The notes under the pieces: model-generated
Databases searched by the model: none
What the model was told of the DNA's origin: nothing
The model's input: only the letters and a program-made list of their open reading frames with translations
Program-made: the position numbers and the translations under genes
DNA from: Lunularia cruciata
Taxonomy: Eukaryota; Streptophyta; Marchantiopsida; Lunulariales; Lunulariaceae
Length of the DNA: 64,000 bases
NCBI GenBank assembly: GCA_948567375.1
Contig: OX419758.1
Location: 63,803,001 to 63,867,000 of the forward strand
Direction: 5' to 3'
Shown here: positions 12,933 to 23,140 of the stretch, one piece after another
Layout of the letters: the number at the start of each line of letters is the position of its first letter
Numbering within the stretch: the first letter of the stretch is position 1

Positions 12933-13154
12933 CTTGCGGAATCCTCTCCCAGGCCACAAGCTGTTTCATGTGAAAATAATCCAGCTCTTGTACAGACTCA
13001 GTTAGTGAGTTCTAACTAGTTGTATCGCTATATATTACTAATGTTTGACCTGAGAAAGGTGTTCGGGGATAGCTCCCGACTTGTATTTAAAGATGATAAA
13101 ATCGTTGCCAATTGTAAACCGTCGAGTTTTATTTTCTGGAAGTGCAGTGTCACA

Positions 13155-13567
13155 ATGGACATACCGTCAAGCAGTTCTAGCCCACGAGATTCTCTATCTT
13201 CCCGCCAAGAGAACACCAAGGTATGTAAGTGCAAACCTGAGTATGAGGAATAACTTCTATCGATTATAGATGTTGATTAGATTCCGCCACAATGATTTAG
13301 CTCTTTTGGTACACTTCGAGATACTCTGTTATAAGCTTCAAGATTCTCTTGGTCAAGTAGCATTTCAGGAATAAAACAACCGGTAGGTTGTCTTAGGAAT
13401 AGATACTATTGATCTCCCTTAGGGAAGTACCAGGCGTTGTCTCACAGAGTTGTGAGAGTGTTTGAAACTAAACCTTCCAATTCATAACATTTTGTCTACG
13501 TTTGCAGCTGCTCCCGATCGATTCACCGACAACAGGTTCTCAAGAGTCGGACCTTGGTATCGAGAAG
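13155..13567 (+). CDS. HNL exons 1 and 2 (leader)
   Basis: Exon 1 (13155-13220) encodes 22 residues starting MDIPSSSSSPRDS. Exon 2 (13508-13567) encodes 20 residues ending DLGIEK. Both are Ser/Asp-rich and look disordered. Donors read AAG/GTATGT and AAG/GTAAAA, and the acceptor before exon 2 is TTTGCAG. Both exons are whole numbers of codons and join in frame to the hydrolase exon. The function of the leader is unknown. Assignment rests on splice consensus and phase, so an alternative upstream start is possible. Confidence 0.5.
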
Positions 13568-13751
13568 GTAAAAACTTAAAGTGACTCAAAATCAAGGAAC
13601 AGGCATGTACCAGAATGTCTACTGATGGTTGATAATTACTTGCTTGATTACCTTCCATGCTAACTATCTCGGTGAGAAATTTACGGAGTAGGAGGCTCTT
13701 GTGTTTTGAAATGGCTACACTTCTAATTTTCTGTATTTGTCCATTTTTCAG

Positions 13752-14823
13752 TTGAGCGATTCCGTGTTGTTAGTGTACAAGCCAGCACTACCGCAGGTCG
13801 ACGTTGTTTTCTTCCATGGCCTTCAACATGAGCATCCTGGTGGGCTAGATGTGCACCTTTCGACTTGGACGTGCAAACATGACTCGAAGACAATCTGGCC
13901 CCGTTGGCTTGATGAGCATGGTGCACGAGTCTTCTTCATCAAATATGATGCAAGTTTGCAGAAGACCGAATCGACGGGGAGAATGGATTTAACGGTGATA
14001 GCTGAAAATCTGTTGACAGAACTCCGTTGGGCATTCCCCAAAGGACAAGAGTCGTCGAACAGTTTCCGACCCATTATCTTTGTCGGACATAGTTTTGGGG
14101 GTCTTGTTATTAAGCAGTTATGCAATTCAGGCGGCAGAGCCGAAGCGTATTGCATCTACAGACAGATTTGAACAGAAATTGCTAAGAAGCATTAAAGGGA
14201 TTCTGTTCTGTGGAACTCCCCATTCAGGGTCGGAAGTGCTTGCTGGCATGGCAGAACAGATCATGAGCAGGAGTCCTTTGTTGCCATTGGTGAAGTTGTT
14301 GAGCACCGAGGGGGCCAGGCAACACGAGAAATTCCGCGTAATCGCGAGTGCAGAAAATTGGGAGATTTTCAGTATTGGAGAAGCTTCGGCTACAGACATG
14401 AAAACCAGCGGATTCCATATGGTATATTATAATCTACAGAAAGTAAAATCTAATTTAATGAACGAGTTTTATGTTTCTCATAAGAATAAACTCCCTACTA
14501 ATTACCAAATAAGAAATGTGTGTTTAATGATCCAGTTCTCGCAGGTTGTCTCGCTTGAGAGTACTATTTCCTGTATAGTGGTTTAGTCTAAGACAGACAA
14601 TACGAGGTCTATCTTAAGTATTCATGTTTAAATCTTGCATGTGTAGGTCGCAGGTGGAATCTCAAGCCAGATGATTGTAGACGAAGCATCTGCACGATTC
14701 GGACCAAATCACATCACGGTGGATGCAGATCATTTGTCATTGTGCAGACCAGAGAGCAAAACATCGAATATGTACCTACAATTAGTCGAGCTGATCGACC
14801 TTGCTAAGGTGCAGCAACAACAG
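13752..14823 (+). CDS. HNL exons 3 and 4: alpha/beta-hydrolase domain (frameshifted)
   Basis: Exon 3 (13752-14421) opens with LSDSVLLVYKP and reaches the nucleophile elbow GHSFGG, with the candidate catalytic Ser at codon 14091-14093. Nine codons further on the frame is lost. The family-like sequence AIQAAEPKR resumes one base later, at 14122, so the T at about 14121 is extra. The second part contains ILFCGTPHSG, another signature of this lipase-like family. After an intron with donor ATG/GTATAT, exon 4 (14647-14823) carries DHLSLCRP, whose His is the likely catalytic-triad His. The fold resembles serine-hydrolase/lipase-like proteins fused to NB-ARC in bryophytes. Its enzymatic role there is not established. 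Without the frameshift it would make up roughly residues 43-324. Confidence 0.8.
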
Positions 14824-14925
14824 GTATTGGACTTCGTTCATATCTGTTGTGATCTGAATGATATCAAAAAACACTACCTTTGTGCACAGTTTTTAAATTC
14901 CACTTCCCTCTAACTTTTATTGCAG

Positions 14926-16053
14926 GTGCAAGAAACAGCAGCCCCAGGTGCAACTACGCAATGCCATGCGAGGCGGAGGCAAGCAGTCTCAAGGAACCTA
15001 GTGGGTACCGAGTTGCTTCTGGAAACCGTTACGGCAGAAATTGAGCAGGGGCGTTCGTTTATTGGGTTTTGTGGGATGGGAGGAGTTGGGAAGACCACCC
15101 TTGCAAAGTTGCTCTACAATAAGATCAATGCCCGGTTTGAATACGCATGCTTCGTGGACACAGTGAAGGGGATTCAAGGGGACAAGAAGAAGGTGAAGAA
15201 GGAAGTCTGGAAACACGTAAGTCCCCATCCTGGAGGTGATTACAACGAAAGCAGATGGGATGAGATACTGGGGAAGAAACTCCTTGTCATCTTTGATGAT
15301 GTCGAGAAAAGAGAAGATGTAGAGTTGTTGGACGAAATAGCTCAAGAGAATGACGCTGAGGGAAGTTGTTTTGTAGTCACAAGCCGAGATGAAGGGCTTT
15401 TCAATCTATTCGGGGACCAGATACATGTCTGTCGAGTACCATTTTTGCGGAGTGAACATGCAAGACAGTTGTTCATTACACATGCGTTTCCAGGCAACAA
15501 TGAACCTCCAAATGAGTTGAAGGCGATAGTACAAGAAATTGTGGGAAGATGTGATGGATTGCCTCTGACCCTAGAAGTGATAGGAAGTTCAGTGAGAGGG
15601 AAAACAGACAAACGGATATGGGAAGAAATTTCCAAAGCTCTACAAGCAGTAGACTTAAGAAGCCGTTTGAGTGATCTAGAGAACAAAGTATGGGGTAAGC
15701 TAAGGGTGAGTATCGACAATCTTGGAACAGAGGAGTTGGAAATGTTTCTTGATACGGCGACCATATTTACAAGTCCCGGTGACTTTAAATATTTTGGCAT
15801 GCGTGACGATTCGTCCTCGGGCAGGTGGTTTAGCTCTGAAGATGTGATGACGGCGTGGTCATCCATGTACGGCTCTGCACACCACAAGTGGCAAGTCTTG
15901 ATAGACAGATCTCTTGTATACAGTGGAAAGAGGGATAACTGGCGCGGTGAGTTTGAGCCTCGAATGCACGAGCATCTTCGAAATTTGGGCATCAGAATTG
16001 CACTGGAGAAAGGAAGAATCATTGAGCGCAACCCACTGGATGGTAACTACAAG
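14926..16053 (+). CDS. HNL exon 5: NB-ARC domain (376 codons, intact)
   Basis: One uninterrupted exon between a TTGCAG acceptor and an AAG/GTATTT donor. Motifs in order are the P-loop GMGGVGKTT (about residues 374-382 of the full protein), kinase-2 LLVIFDDVE (443-451), an RNBS-B-like CFVVTSRD, GLPL (535-538), and an MHD-position motif reading MHE (671-673). This module binds ATP/ADP and switches plant NLR receptors between off and on states. Walker A Lys and the kinase-2 DD pair are present, so the nucleotide site looks functional. The only notable change is Glu for the last Asp of MHD. There are no stops or frameshifts, in contrast to exons 3 and 6. Confidence 0.92.
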
Positions 16054-16456
16054 GTATTTCATCTTTTCTTTACAAACTCTTCTTTTCCTTCAGCAATTCA
16101 TTTTTCCCAACTAAATGAGATACATTTACCAGTTATGTTTCTTAAATCTGAATTCATTTGTAAATCTAAACTGAAGGGAGTCCGAAACACAGTTGTTGAG
16201 GTGAACATCATCGGGAACTTGTAGCCACTGTACTGGTTGTAATTTTGGGAGTCATACATCCATTCTCCTCCAACAAGGAGAAAATTTGAAGCGGTGGTGC
16301 TAAAATAGGTCCGTCTTGTATAAGTGCTTGATAGTTAGGCATGAAGACCTGGAGTTGCTTTATACGCAGCACGATGGACGGATGCACTTGAACTATGGCA
16401 ATTTTAGTTTTACATTTCATTTCTGATAATTTTAGTTTTCTATTTCATTTTTGAAG

Positions 16457-18251
16457 GGAGCTCAAGGGCTGGAGAATGTAATTTTCCACCAAGTAGTAGT
16501 GGAAAATGAGTACATGGACTACAATGAAAATTGCTGTGACGAGGAAAGACCTTGTAAAATGCGGGTAGCATCGAGCATTATGTCACGACTTGAAGGACTT
16601 CGCTACTTGGTATTCCGATATCATAGTCTCCACGAGCCGTGCAAAAGATGTGCAGAGCGGCTTCTTCAGTTGCCACCCAAAATTACCATGCTCAGTTGGT
16701 TCTCTGCCCAGACCATTTTTGTGCGTTCGACCTTGAAAGAGTTGGTTGTTTTGCACGTAACGTCCTCTCATTTGCCCAGATTGAGGCAATCAAATCCTGC
16801 GCGAACAAGTTTTCGGGAATTACAACGTTCTGATAATAATACAATTCCTCTACCGGAGGAATCTTCGACAACCGTCCCGGATGAAGGAGATTTTGTCAAC
16901 TTGCGGCAACTGGATCGGTCTCGTGCTACTCCAGACTCACTGCTGGAGTCCTGTCGGCAATTTGTTTTACAATGGTTTTACAATGTACCTCACCAGTCAC
17001 TTCCGTATGATGCATGGGGGAACTTAGCCAACTTGGAACGGCTATACTTATATCGGTGCATGAAGCTGCAATCATTGCCGGAATCATTTGGGCGACTTCT
17101 TGGCCTGAAGGAATTGGTTATGAAAGAGTGTTCAGAGTTGCAGGCCCTTCCCAGCAGTTTTGGAAAGTTAGCCAACTTGGAACGGCTAGACTTAGATGAG
17201 TGCGCGAAACTGCAGTCATTGCCGGAATCATTTGGGGGACTTCTTCGCCTGAAGGAATTGGTTATGAAAGAGTGTTTGGAGTTGCAGGCCCTTCCCAGCA
17301 GTTTTGGAAAGTTAGCCAACTTGGAACGGCTACAGTTACTTGGGTGCGCGAAACTGCAGTCATTGCTGGAATCATTTGGGGGACTTATCGGCCTGAGGGC
17401 ATTGGATATGCAATTCTGTTTAGAGTTGCAGGCCCTTCCCAGCAGTTTTGGAAAGTTAACCAACTTGGAACGGCTAGTCTTATATGGGTGCGCGAAACTG
17501 CAGTCATTGCCGGAATCATTTGGGAGACTTCTTGGCCTGAAGGAATTGGTTATGAAAGAGTGTTCGGAGTTGCAGGCCCTTCCCAGCAGTTTTGGAAAGT
17601 TAACCAACTTGGAACGGCTAGACTTAGATGAGTGCGCGAAACTGCAGTCATTGCCGGAATCATTTGGGGGACTTCTTGGCCTGAGGGCATTAGATATGCA
17701 AAACTGTTCAGAGTTGCAGGCCCTTCCCAGCAGTTTTGGAAAGTTAACCAACTTGGAACGGCTAGTCTTATATGGGTGCGCGAAACTGCAGTCATTGCCG
17801 GAATCATTTGGGGGACTTCTTGGCCTGAAGGAATTGGTTATGAAAGAGTGTTCGGAGTTGCAGGCCCTTCCCAGCAGTTTTGGAAAGTTAGCCAACTTGG
17901 AACGGCTAGACTTAGATGAGTGCGCGAAACTGCAGTCATTGCCGGAATCATTTGGGGGACTTCTTGGCCCGAGGGCATTGGATATGCGAAGGTGTTCAGA
18001 GCTGCAGGCCCTTCCCAGCAGTTTTGGAAAGTTAGCCAACTTGGAACTGCTAGCCTTAGATGGGTGCGCAAAACTGCAGTCATTGCCTGAATCATTCGGG
18101 GGACTTCTTGGCCTGAGGGCATTGGTTATGAAAGAGTGTTCAGAGTTGCAGGCCCTTCCTTACAGTTTTGGAAAGTTAGCCAACTTGGAACTGCTAACCT
18201 TAAAGGAGTGCGCGAAACTGCAGTCATTACCGGAATCATTTGGGGGACTTA
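16457..18251 (+). CDS. HNL exon 6: LRR domain, in-frame part
   Basis: The exon follows the acceptor TTGAAG and starts GAQGLENVIFHQ in phase with exon 5. About 200 codons of a non-repetitive linker and irregular LRRs lead into regular 24-residue LRRs at 17063. Each 48-residue pair has the pattern LQSLPESFGGLLGLKELVM, then ECSELQALPSSFGKLANLER. Eight pairs are read in frame before the 16-bp duplication at 18236-18267 moves the LRR frame by one. The LRR is the likely ligand- or effector-sensing surface. The original frame stays open to a TAG at 19352-19354, but it encodes a non-LRR peptide after 18252. The LRR reading continues in the neighbouring frame to about 19250. Confidence 0.85.
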
Positions 18252-18267
18252 TCATTTGGGGGACTTA
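18236..18267 (+). repeat. perfect 16-bp tandem duplication causing a frameshift
   Basis: TCATTTGGGGGACTTA is present twice in direct succession (18236-18251 and 18252-18267). Every other unit has it once. Sixteen bases is not a multiple of three, so the LRR frame shifts by one at this point. Confidence 0.9.
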
Positions 18268-19550
18268 TCGGCCTGAGGGCATTGGTTATGAAAGAGTGTT
18301 CGGAGTTGCAGGCCCTTCCCAGCAGTTTTGGAAAGTTAGCCAACATGGAACTGCTAAGCTTAAATGGGTGCGCGAAACTGCAGTCATTGCCGGAATCATT
18401 TGGGGGACTTATCGGCCTGAAGGAATTGGTTATGAAAGAGTGTTCGGAGTTGCAGGCCCTTCCCAGCAGTTTTGGAAAGTTAGCCAACTTGGAACGGCTA
18501 CACTTAGATGGGTGCGCGAAACTGCAGTCATTGCCGGAATCATTCGGGGGACTTCTTGGCCTGAGGGCATTGGATATGCGAAGGTGTTCAGAGTTGCAGG
18601 CCCTTCCCAGCAGTTTTGGAAAGTTAGCCAACTTGGCACGGCTATACTTAGATGGGTGCGCGAAACTGCAGTCATTGCCGGAATCATTTGGGGGACTTCT
18701 TGGCCTGAAGGAATTGGTTATGAAAGAGTGTTCAGAGTTGCAGGCCCTTCCCAGCAATTTTGGAAAGTTAACCAACTTGGAACGGCTAGTCTTAGATGGG
18801 TGCGCGAAACTGCAGTCATTGCCGGAATCATTTGGGGGACTTCTTGGCCTGAAGGAATTGGTTATGAAAGAGTGTTCGGAGTTGCAGGCCCTTCCCAGCA
18901 GTTTTGGAAAGTTAGCCAACTTGGAACGGCTAGTCTTATATGGGTGCGCGAAACTGCAGTCATTGCCGGAATCATTCGGGGGACTTCTTGGCCTGAAGGA
19001 ATTGGTTATAAAAGAGTGTTCGGAGTTGCAGGCCCTTCCCAGCAGTTTTGGAAAGTTAGCCAACTTGGAACGGCTAGACTTAGATGGGTGCGTGAAACTG
19101 CAGTCATTGCCGGAATCATTCGGGGGACTTCTCGGCCTGAGGGCATTGGATATCCGAAGGTGTTCAGAGTTGCAGGCCCTTCCCAGCAGTTTTGGAAAGT
19201 TAGCCTACTTGGAACTGCTACTGTTACTTTGGTGCGTGAAACTGCAGTCATTGCGGAATCATTTGGGGGACTCATCGGCCTGAGGGCATTGGATATGCAA
19301 TTATGCGAAGGTGTTCAGAGTTGCAGGCCCTTCCCAGCAGTTTTGGAAAGTTAGCCAACTTGGAATGGCTAGACTTAGATGAGTGCGCGAAACTGCAGTC
19401 ATTGCGGAATCATTTGGGGGACTTCTTGGCCTGAGGGCATTGGATATGCGAAGGTGTTCAGAGTTGCAGGCCCTTCCCAGCAGTTTTGGAAAGTTAGCCA
19501 ACTTGGAACGGCTACAGTTACTTGGGTGCGTGAAACTGCAGTCATTGCCT

Positions 19551-20138
19551 GAATCATTTGGGTGACTTATCGGTCTGAGGGCATTGGATATGCAATTCTG
19601 TTCAGAGTTGCAGGCCTTTCCCAGCAGTTTTGGAAAGTTAGCCAACTTGGAACGGCTAGACTTAGATGGGTGAAACTGGGCGATACTGCAGTCATTGCCG
19701 GAATCATTTGGGGGACTTATCGGCCTGAGGGCATTGGATATGCGAAGGTGTTCAGAGTTGCAGGCCCTTCCCAGCAGTTTTGGAAAGTTAGCCAACTTGG
19801 AACGGCTACAGTTACTTGGGTGCGTGAAACTGCAGTCATTGCCTGAATCATTTGGGTGACTTATCGGTCTGAGGGCATTGGATATGCAATTCTGTTCAGA
19901 GTTGCAGGCCTTTCCCAGCAGTTTTGGAAAGTTAGCCAACTTGGAACGGCTAGATTTAGATGGGTGAAACTGGGCGATACTGCAGTCATTGCCGGAATCA
20001 TTTGGGGGACTTATCGGCCTGAGGGCATTGGATATGCAATTCTGTTCAGAGTTGAAGGCCATTCCCAGCAGTTTTGGAAAGTTAGCCAACTTGGAACGGC
20101 TAGACTTGGATGGGTGAAACTGGGCGAAACTGCAGTCA
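19551..20138 (+). repeat. 294-bp higher-order duplication within the LRR array
   Basis: The segment starting GAATCATTTGGGTGACTT at 19551 recurs at 19845 with the same TGA-creating change and the same 6-bp insertion (GGGTGAAACTGGGCGATACT). The period is 294 bp, that is one normal unit plus one 150-bp unit. Identity is high over the first half and lower after about 20030, where a different unit variant follows. Confidence 0.8.
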
Positions 20139-20260
20139 TTGGATATGCAATTCTGTTCAGAGTTGCAGGCCCTTCCCAGCAGTTTTGGAAAGTTAGCCAA
20201 CTTGGAACGGCTAGACTTAGATGGGTGAAACTGGGCGATACTGCAGTCATTGCCGGAATC

Positions 20261-20408
20261 ATTGGGGGGACATTTTGGCCCCTGCAAGTCTTGTTAATTG
20301 CAAATGCAAAGGTGTTCAGGGTGGCAGGCCCTTCATTGGGGGGACATTTTGGCCCCTGCAAGTCTTGTTAATTGCAAATGCAAAGGTGTTCAGGGTGGCA
20401 GGCCCTTC
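20261..20408 (+). repeat. 74-bp tandem duplication at the array end
   Basis: Two copies (20261-20334 and 20335-20408) begin ATTGGGGGGACATTTTGGCC and end GGTGGCAGGCCCTTC. I see no difference between them. The unit is a diverged LRR fragment joined to unrelated bases. Confidence 0.9.
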
Positions 20409-20555
20409 CTAGTAGCTAGACTTATCTCACTGCCAGAAACTGCAGTCATTGTCGGGATAATTCTGAAGACTTCTTGGCTTGCAGGCCCTTCCCAGCATAT
20501 TTGCCAAAGTGTTGCAGCAAGATTAACGTTGGTATATACATTGTGCATTTATTCT

Positions 20556-20614
20556 ACTGGATTCGAACCTGCGACCTTCAGGTTAGGAAGTTGTTGCCCT
20601 ATCCAGGTGTCCTT
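20556..20614 (-). pseudogene. tRNA-like relic (3' half)
   Basis: Read on the minus strand, CAACTTCCTAACCTGAAGG forms an anticodon-arm-like segment followed by GGTCGCAGGTTCGAATCC, a clear TPsiC-arm consensus. Upstream CTGGATAGGGCAAC resembles a D arm. The T stem has a mismatch and the acceptor stem is not found, so this is not a working tRNA. It may be the head of a tRNA-derived SINE or a decayed tRNA, possibly for Arg. Translation of the plus strand gives a peptide (TGFEPATFRLGSCCPIQ) of a type known from spurious protein predictions over tRNA-like sequence. Confidence 0.45.
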
Positions 20615-22829
20615 CGATTATTTCTTTGTAACATCTACGTAATTGATCGAACTTGAAAGTTTCCAAAATGGATCGTAAACTTGCATAGTCATTCCCCTAC
20701 ACTACAACAGGATTCGTTCCTGGGATCGAGAGAGAATAATATAGAAATCAAAATAGCCTTGAAAGAAAATTTGAGTTGATTAATAAGCTCCAACACTGAC
20801 AGGCCTTGTATGAGATGCAGCGCTCAAGAGACTCACTAGTGAAAATCATGAATATGTTTATGGTTCTTAAACCCTGTAGACGAAGATTGGTCATTGCAAT
20901 GCTGTGTAATTCATAACCTGACGTACATATTAACTAAAAGTGAAAATGCTGGGTACCCTTACGAGGTTGTGCATGGTGACCTGCAGTTGAGTGTCCTCGG
21001 AATAACATAATGGTAGTATCGTCTGTAAAGCATGCTATTTTGAAATCTGATGGCTGCGCAGGTACGCCTATCGAGATGAATAGTATGCTGAATGTGTTCG
21101 CAGCAAATGTAATGTTAATTGTGTCTGAGGTGCGCACCATACGCAATCAGACTATGTATAGAGTTGGAATTCATCAACATGTCGGGGATGTGAAGAAATC
21201 TTGAACGGTGTTTTGGCCCAAGTATTGGAAACTAAACCCAGAACACATATATGAGTTGCAACTAACACCAACACCAGATGAATATTAGAAGCCAAGACCC
21301 GGAACAATTTGAGTTTAACGATGAGACTTAGTTGATCTGGAACAACCTGAATTTAACGATGCCTACTTTGCCTACAATTCTTATGAAATTGAAAATTGTT
21401 TGTCTCTACTTTCAACACATTTTTACAATAATGAACAGCAGTTGATCAAGTACAGGATTACAAATTAGGGATTGACCATATTTTACACAAAATTAAAGGA
21501 ACACAGAATAAAATTGGAAGTGAATTATTATAAAAAAAGTGTTAAATACATACAAAACTTTCATTAATTAATATTAAATATTCCTCCTTGGCTTGGTTTT
21601 GCGTATATATTAGAAGGTCGTGGACAAAGACTACACTTGGTTATCGTGCCTCGTAGTTGGATTGATTTCAAATGTGACTAGTCACCAAACTTCCAAACAC
21701 AGGAAATGTCTTCCACAGTACTCTCCTCCACCCGAAGGCGTCCAGGGAACTTTGTAGACAGACAGGACACAACCGTGCAACATGCACACGAAACCAAGTT
21801 ATTAATATAATTATTTTTGTACTATTTTTAAAAGGTTTATATGTTTATTTTACATTTCTCTAATTACAAAAGAAATAGAAAATGTATAACAATCGACGAA
21901 AGACTCCTGCAATTTCATGGATGTCTCATCATACACCTGTGAACTTGTAAGGGAACACATAATCAAAAATCAACACTGCCCGGGAGGAGATCGAAGAAAA
22001 CACTAACGAAAACTTTTATCAGATCCATCTCAGGCAGTGGCGAATGAAAATGAAGAGCTCTTTAAGAACTGCGAACTTGATCGGTACTGTTGTATAGTAC
22101 ACAAACCTGCCGTACACCAGATTTAAGTTCAAAGTCGAAGGTTCAATCCAAGGTTTTGGCATGGTGTCATAGCGATGTCCATTCCGGAGAACTTTGCCAT
22201 TGGAGACAATGTTCGTTGTGACGGAGGAAGGTTATGGACACCGTGTAACAACCTATGATTAGATTTGATAAACTTATTAAGACTCTGGTGTTAAGAACTT
22301 GTTAAGAACGGTATGTGTTATGGCCGATGTTGGAAACTAAACATGCGCATGAGTTACAACAAGACTACTTTTACAAGCCAGCAGCCAACTGCAATTGCAG
22401 AGCTTGTCTACACTTCTAAGTTCCTAACCGGACGAAATTAAACCGACTTTCGAAGCAGTGGATTATCTACCCGCGCATAACGGCGCATACGTCTCTGATA
22501 AGGAGGTGAATGGTGCCATCTCTTTTGAGTCTCAACTCAAACATTCAGAAACAAAATTAATTTTAATGTCTGCTATGACATACAAAACAAAAGTAACCAT
22601 CGATTTTCACGTTTCTTTCCCAAAAGAAAACATTTTGGCAATGAGTAGACTTTTCTAACATCAAGCATGTTGTTCTTAATAAGGGGTACAAGCACCTTTC
22701 CTCTTTGTATCTCAAGAACAGATAGTAAACGAGAGGAAACATGATAATCCAGCTGTTTCACAAGTTTGAAGAGTATGTAAAAATGAACAGGAAAACATAC
22801 GACATAATACATATGCTCAGTCAAGACTT

Positions 22830-23140
22830 GATTTCCTGTGTATAAGAAAGTTGTGCGATTCCTGAGTTCGTTCAGATTCCATTCTCCACTGACGATTTTG
22901 CCGATTAGAGCTTTAAGTGTGGATCCTTTTCTTACTAAGGGCGTAAGAAGACAGGAAAGCTAGATTCTGCAGGATAGTTACGTCTAAACATGATTTCCTG
23001 TGACTAAGCAAGGTGTCCGATTACTGAGTTTGTTCAGATTTTATTCTCCACGGACGAGCTTGCAAACTAGAGCTTTAAGTGTGGGTCCTTTTCTTACTAG
23101 GATCGTAGGAAGACAGGATTCTGCAGAATAGTTACGTCTT
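22830..23140 (+). repeat. tandem duplication, period 162 bp
   Basis: Copies start with GATTTCCTGTG at 22830 and 22992 and share GAGCTTTAAGTGTGG and CCTTTTCTTACTA blocks. They differ by about one base in ten plus small indels, so the duplication is fairly old. Confidence 0.75.

Larger units (their letters stand above)
13155..20515 (+). pseudogene. HNL-type immune receptor (alpha/beta-hydrolase - NB-ARC - LRR), damaged copy
   Basis: Six exons can be read: 13155-13220, 13508-13567, 13752-14421, 14647-14823, 14926-16053 and from 16457 on. Every intron is GT-AG and phase 0. The order is a short Ser-rich leader, an alpha/beta-hydrolase in place of the TIR or CC domain, NB-ARC, then a long LRR array. 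Such receptors detect pathogen molecules in the cytoplasm and signal through the nucleotide-switched NB-ARC module. Reading is broken by one extra base at about 14121 in exon 3, by a 16-bp tandem duplication at 18236-18267, and by later lesions. As read, translation from the start ends at the TGA at 14169-14171. The start at 13155 was chosen because it heads an open exon with a strong donor (AAG/GTATGT). Assembly error or a null allele are alternatives to a fixed pseudogene. Confidence 0.8.
17063..20515 (+). repeat. 144-bp LRR-pair tandem array, about 22 units
   Basis: Units of 144 bp, two 24-residue LRRs each, start at 17063 and 17207 and continue at that period. Units 1-8 are in the exon 6 frame and about seven more are in the next frame. 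After about 19250, units carry missing bases (CATTGCGG for CATTGCCGG, twice), a TGA in TTTGGGTGACTT, and 6-bp insertions, so no single frame survives. Units are nearly identical, differing mostly at variable LRR positions such as DLDEC, VLYGC, QLLGC and ALDGC. The last clear fragments, near 20410-20515, are heavily decayed. Confidence 0.9.

Noticed and set aside
14085-14150. A hidden intron explaining the exon 3 frame change
   Set aside because: Candidate GT/AG pairs here would remove only about 14-35 bases, too short for a plant intron, and would delete conserved residues. A single-base indel explains the data.
17063-20260. Regular array that could be taken for a CRISPR array or non-coding satellite
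   Set aside because: The unit is 144 bp, codes for canonical plant LRRs and is joined in frame to an NB-ARC exon. There are no unique spacers.
16990-20287. Long minus-strand ORFs of 349, 275 and 328 codons opposite the LRR array
   Set aside because: Their repeated peptides (with NFPKLLGRACNSEHS) simply mirror the 144-bp unit. They have no domain and no independent signals, so they are shadows of the LRR coding strand.
20298-20642. Protein-like ORF containing TGFEPATFRLGSCCPIQ
   Set aside because: The peptide comes from the antisense of a tRNA-like TPsiC and anticodon region, a source of spurious protein predictions.
22081-22350. Degenerate Copia-like element (TTGGAAACTAAAC segments and a primer-site-like ATGGTGTCATAGCG)
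   Set aside because: Only short similarities are visible, with no coding domain and no clear LTR ends, so it is mentioned in the region note but not annotated as an element.
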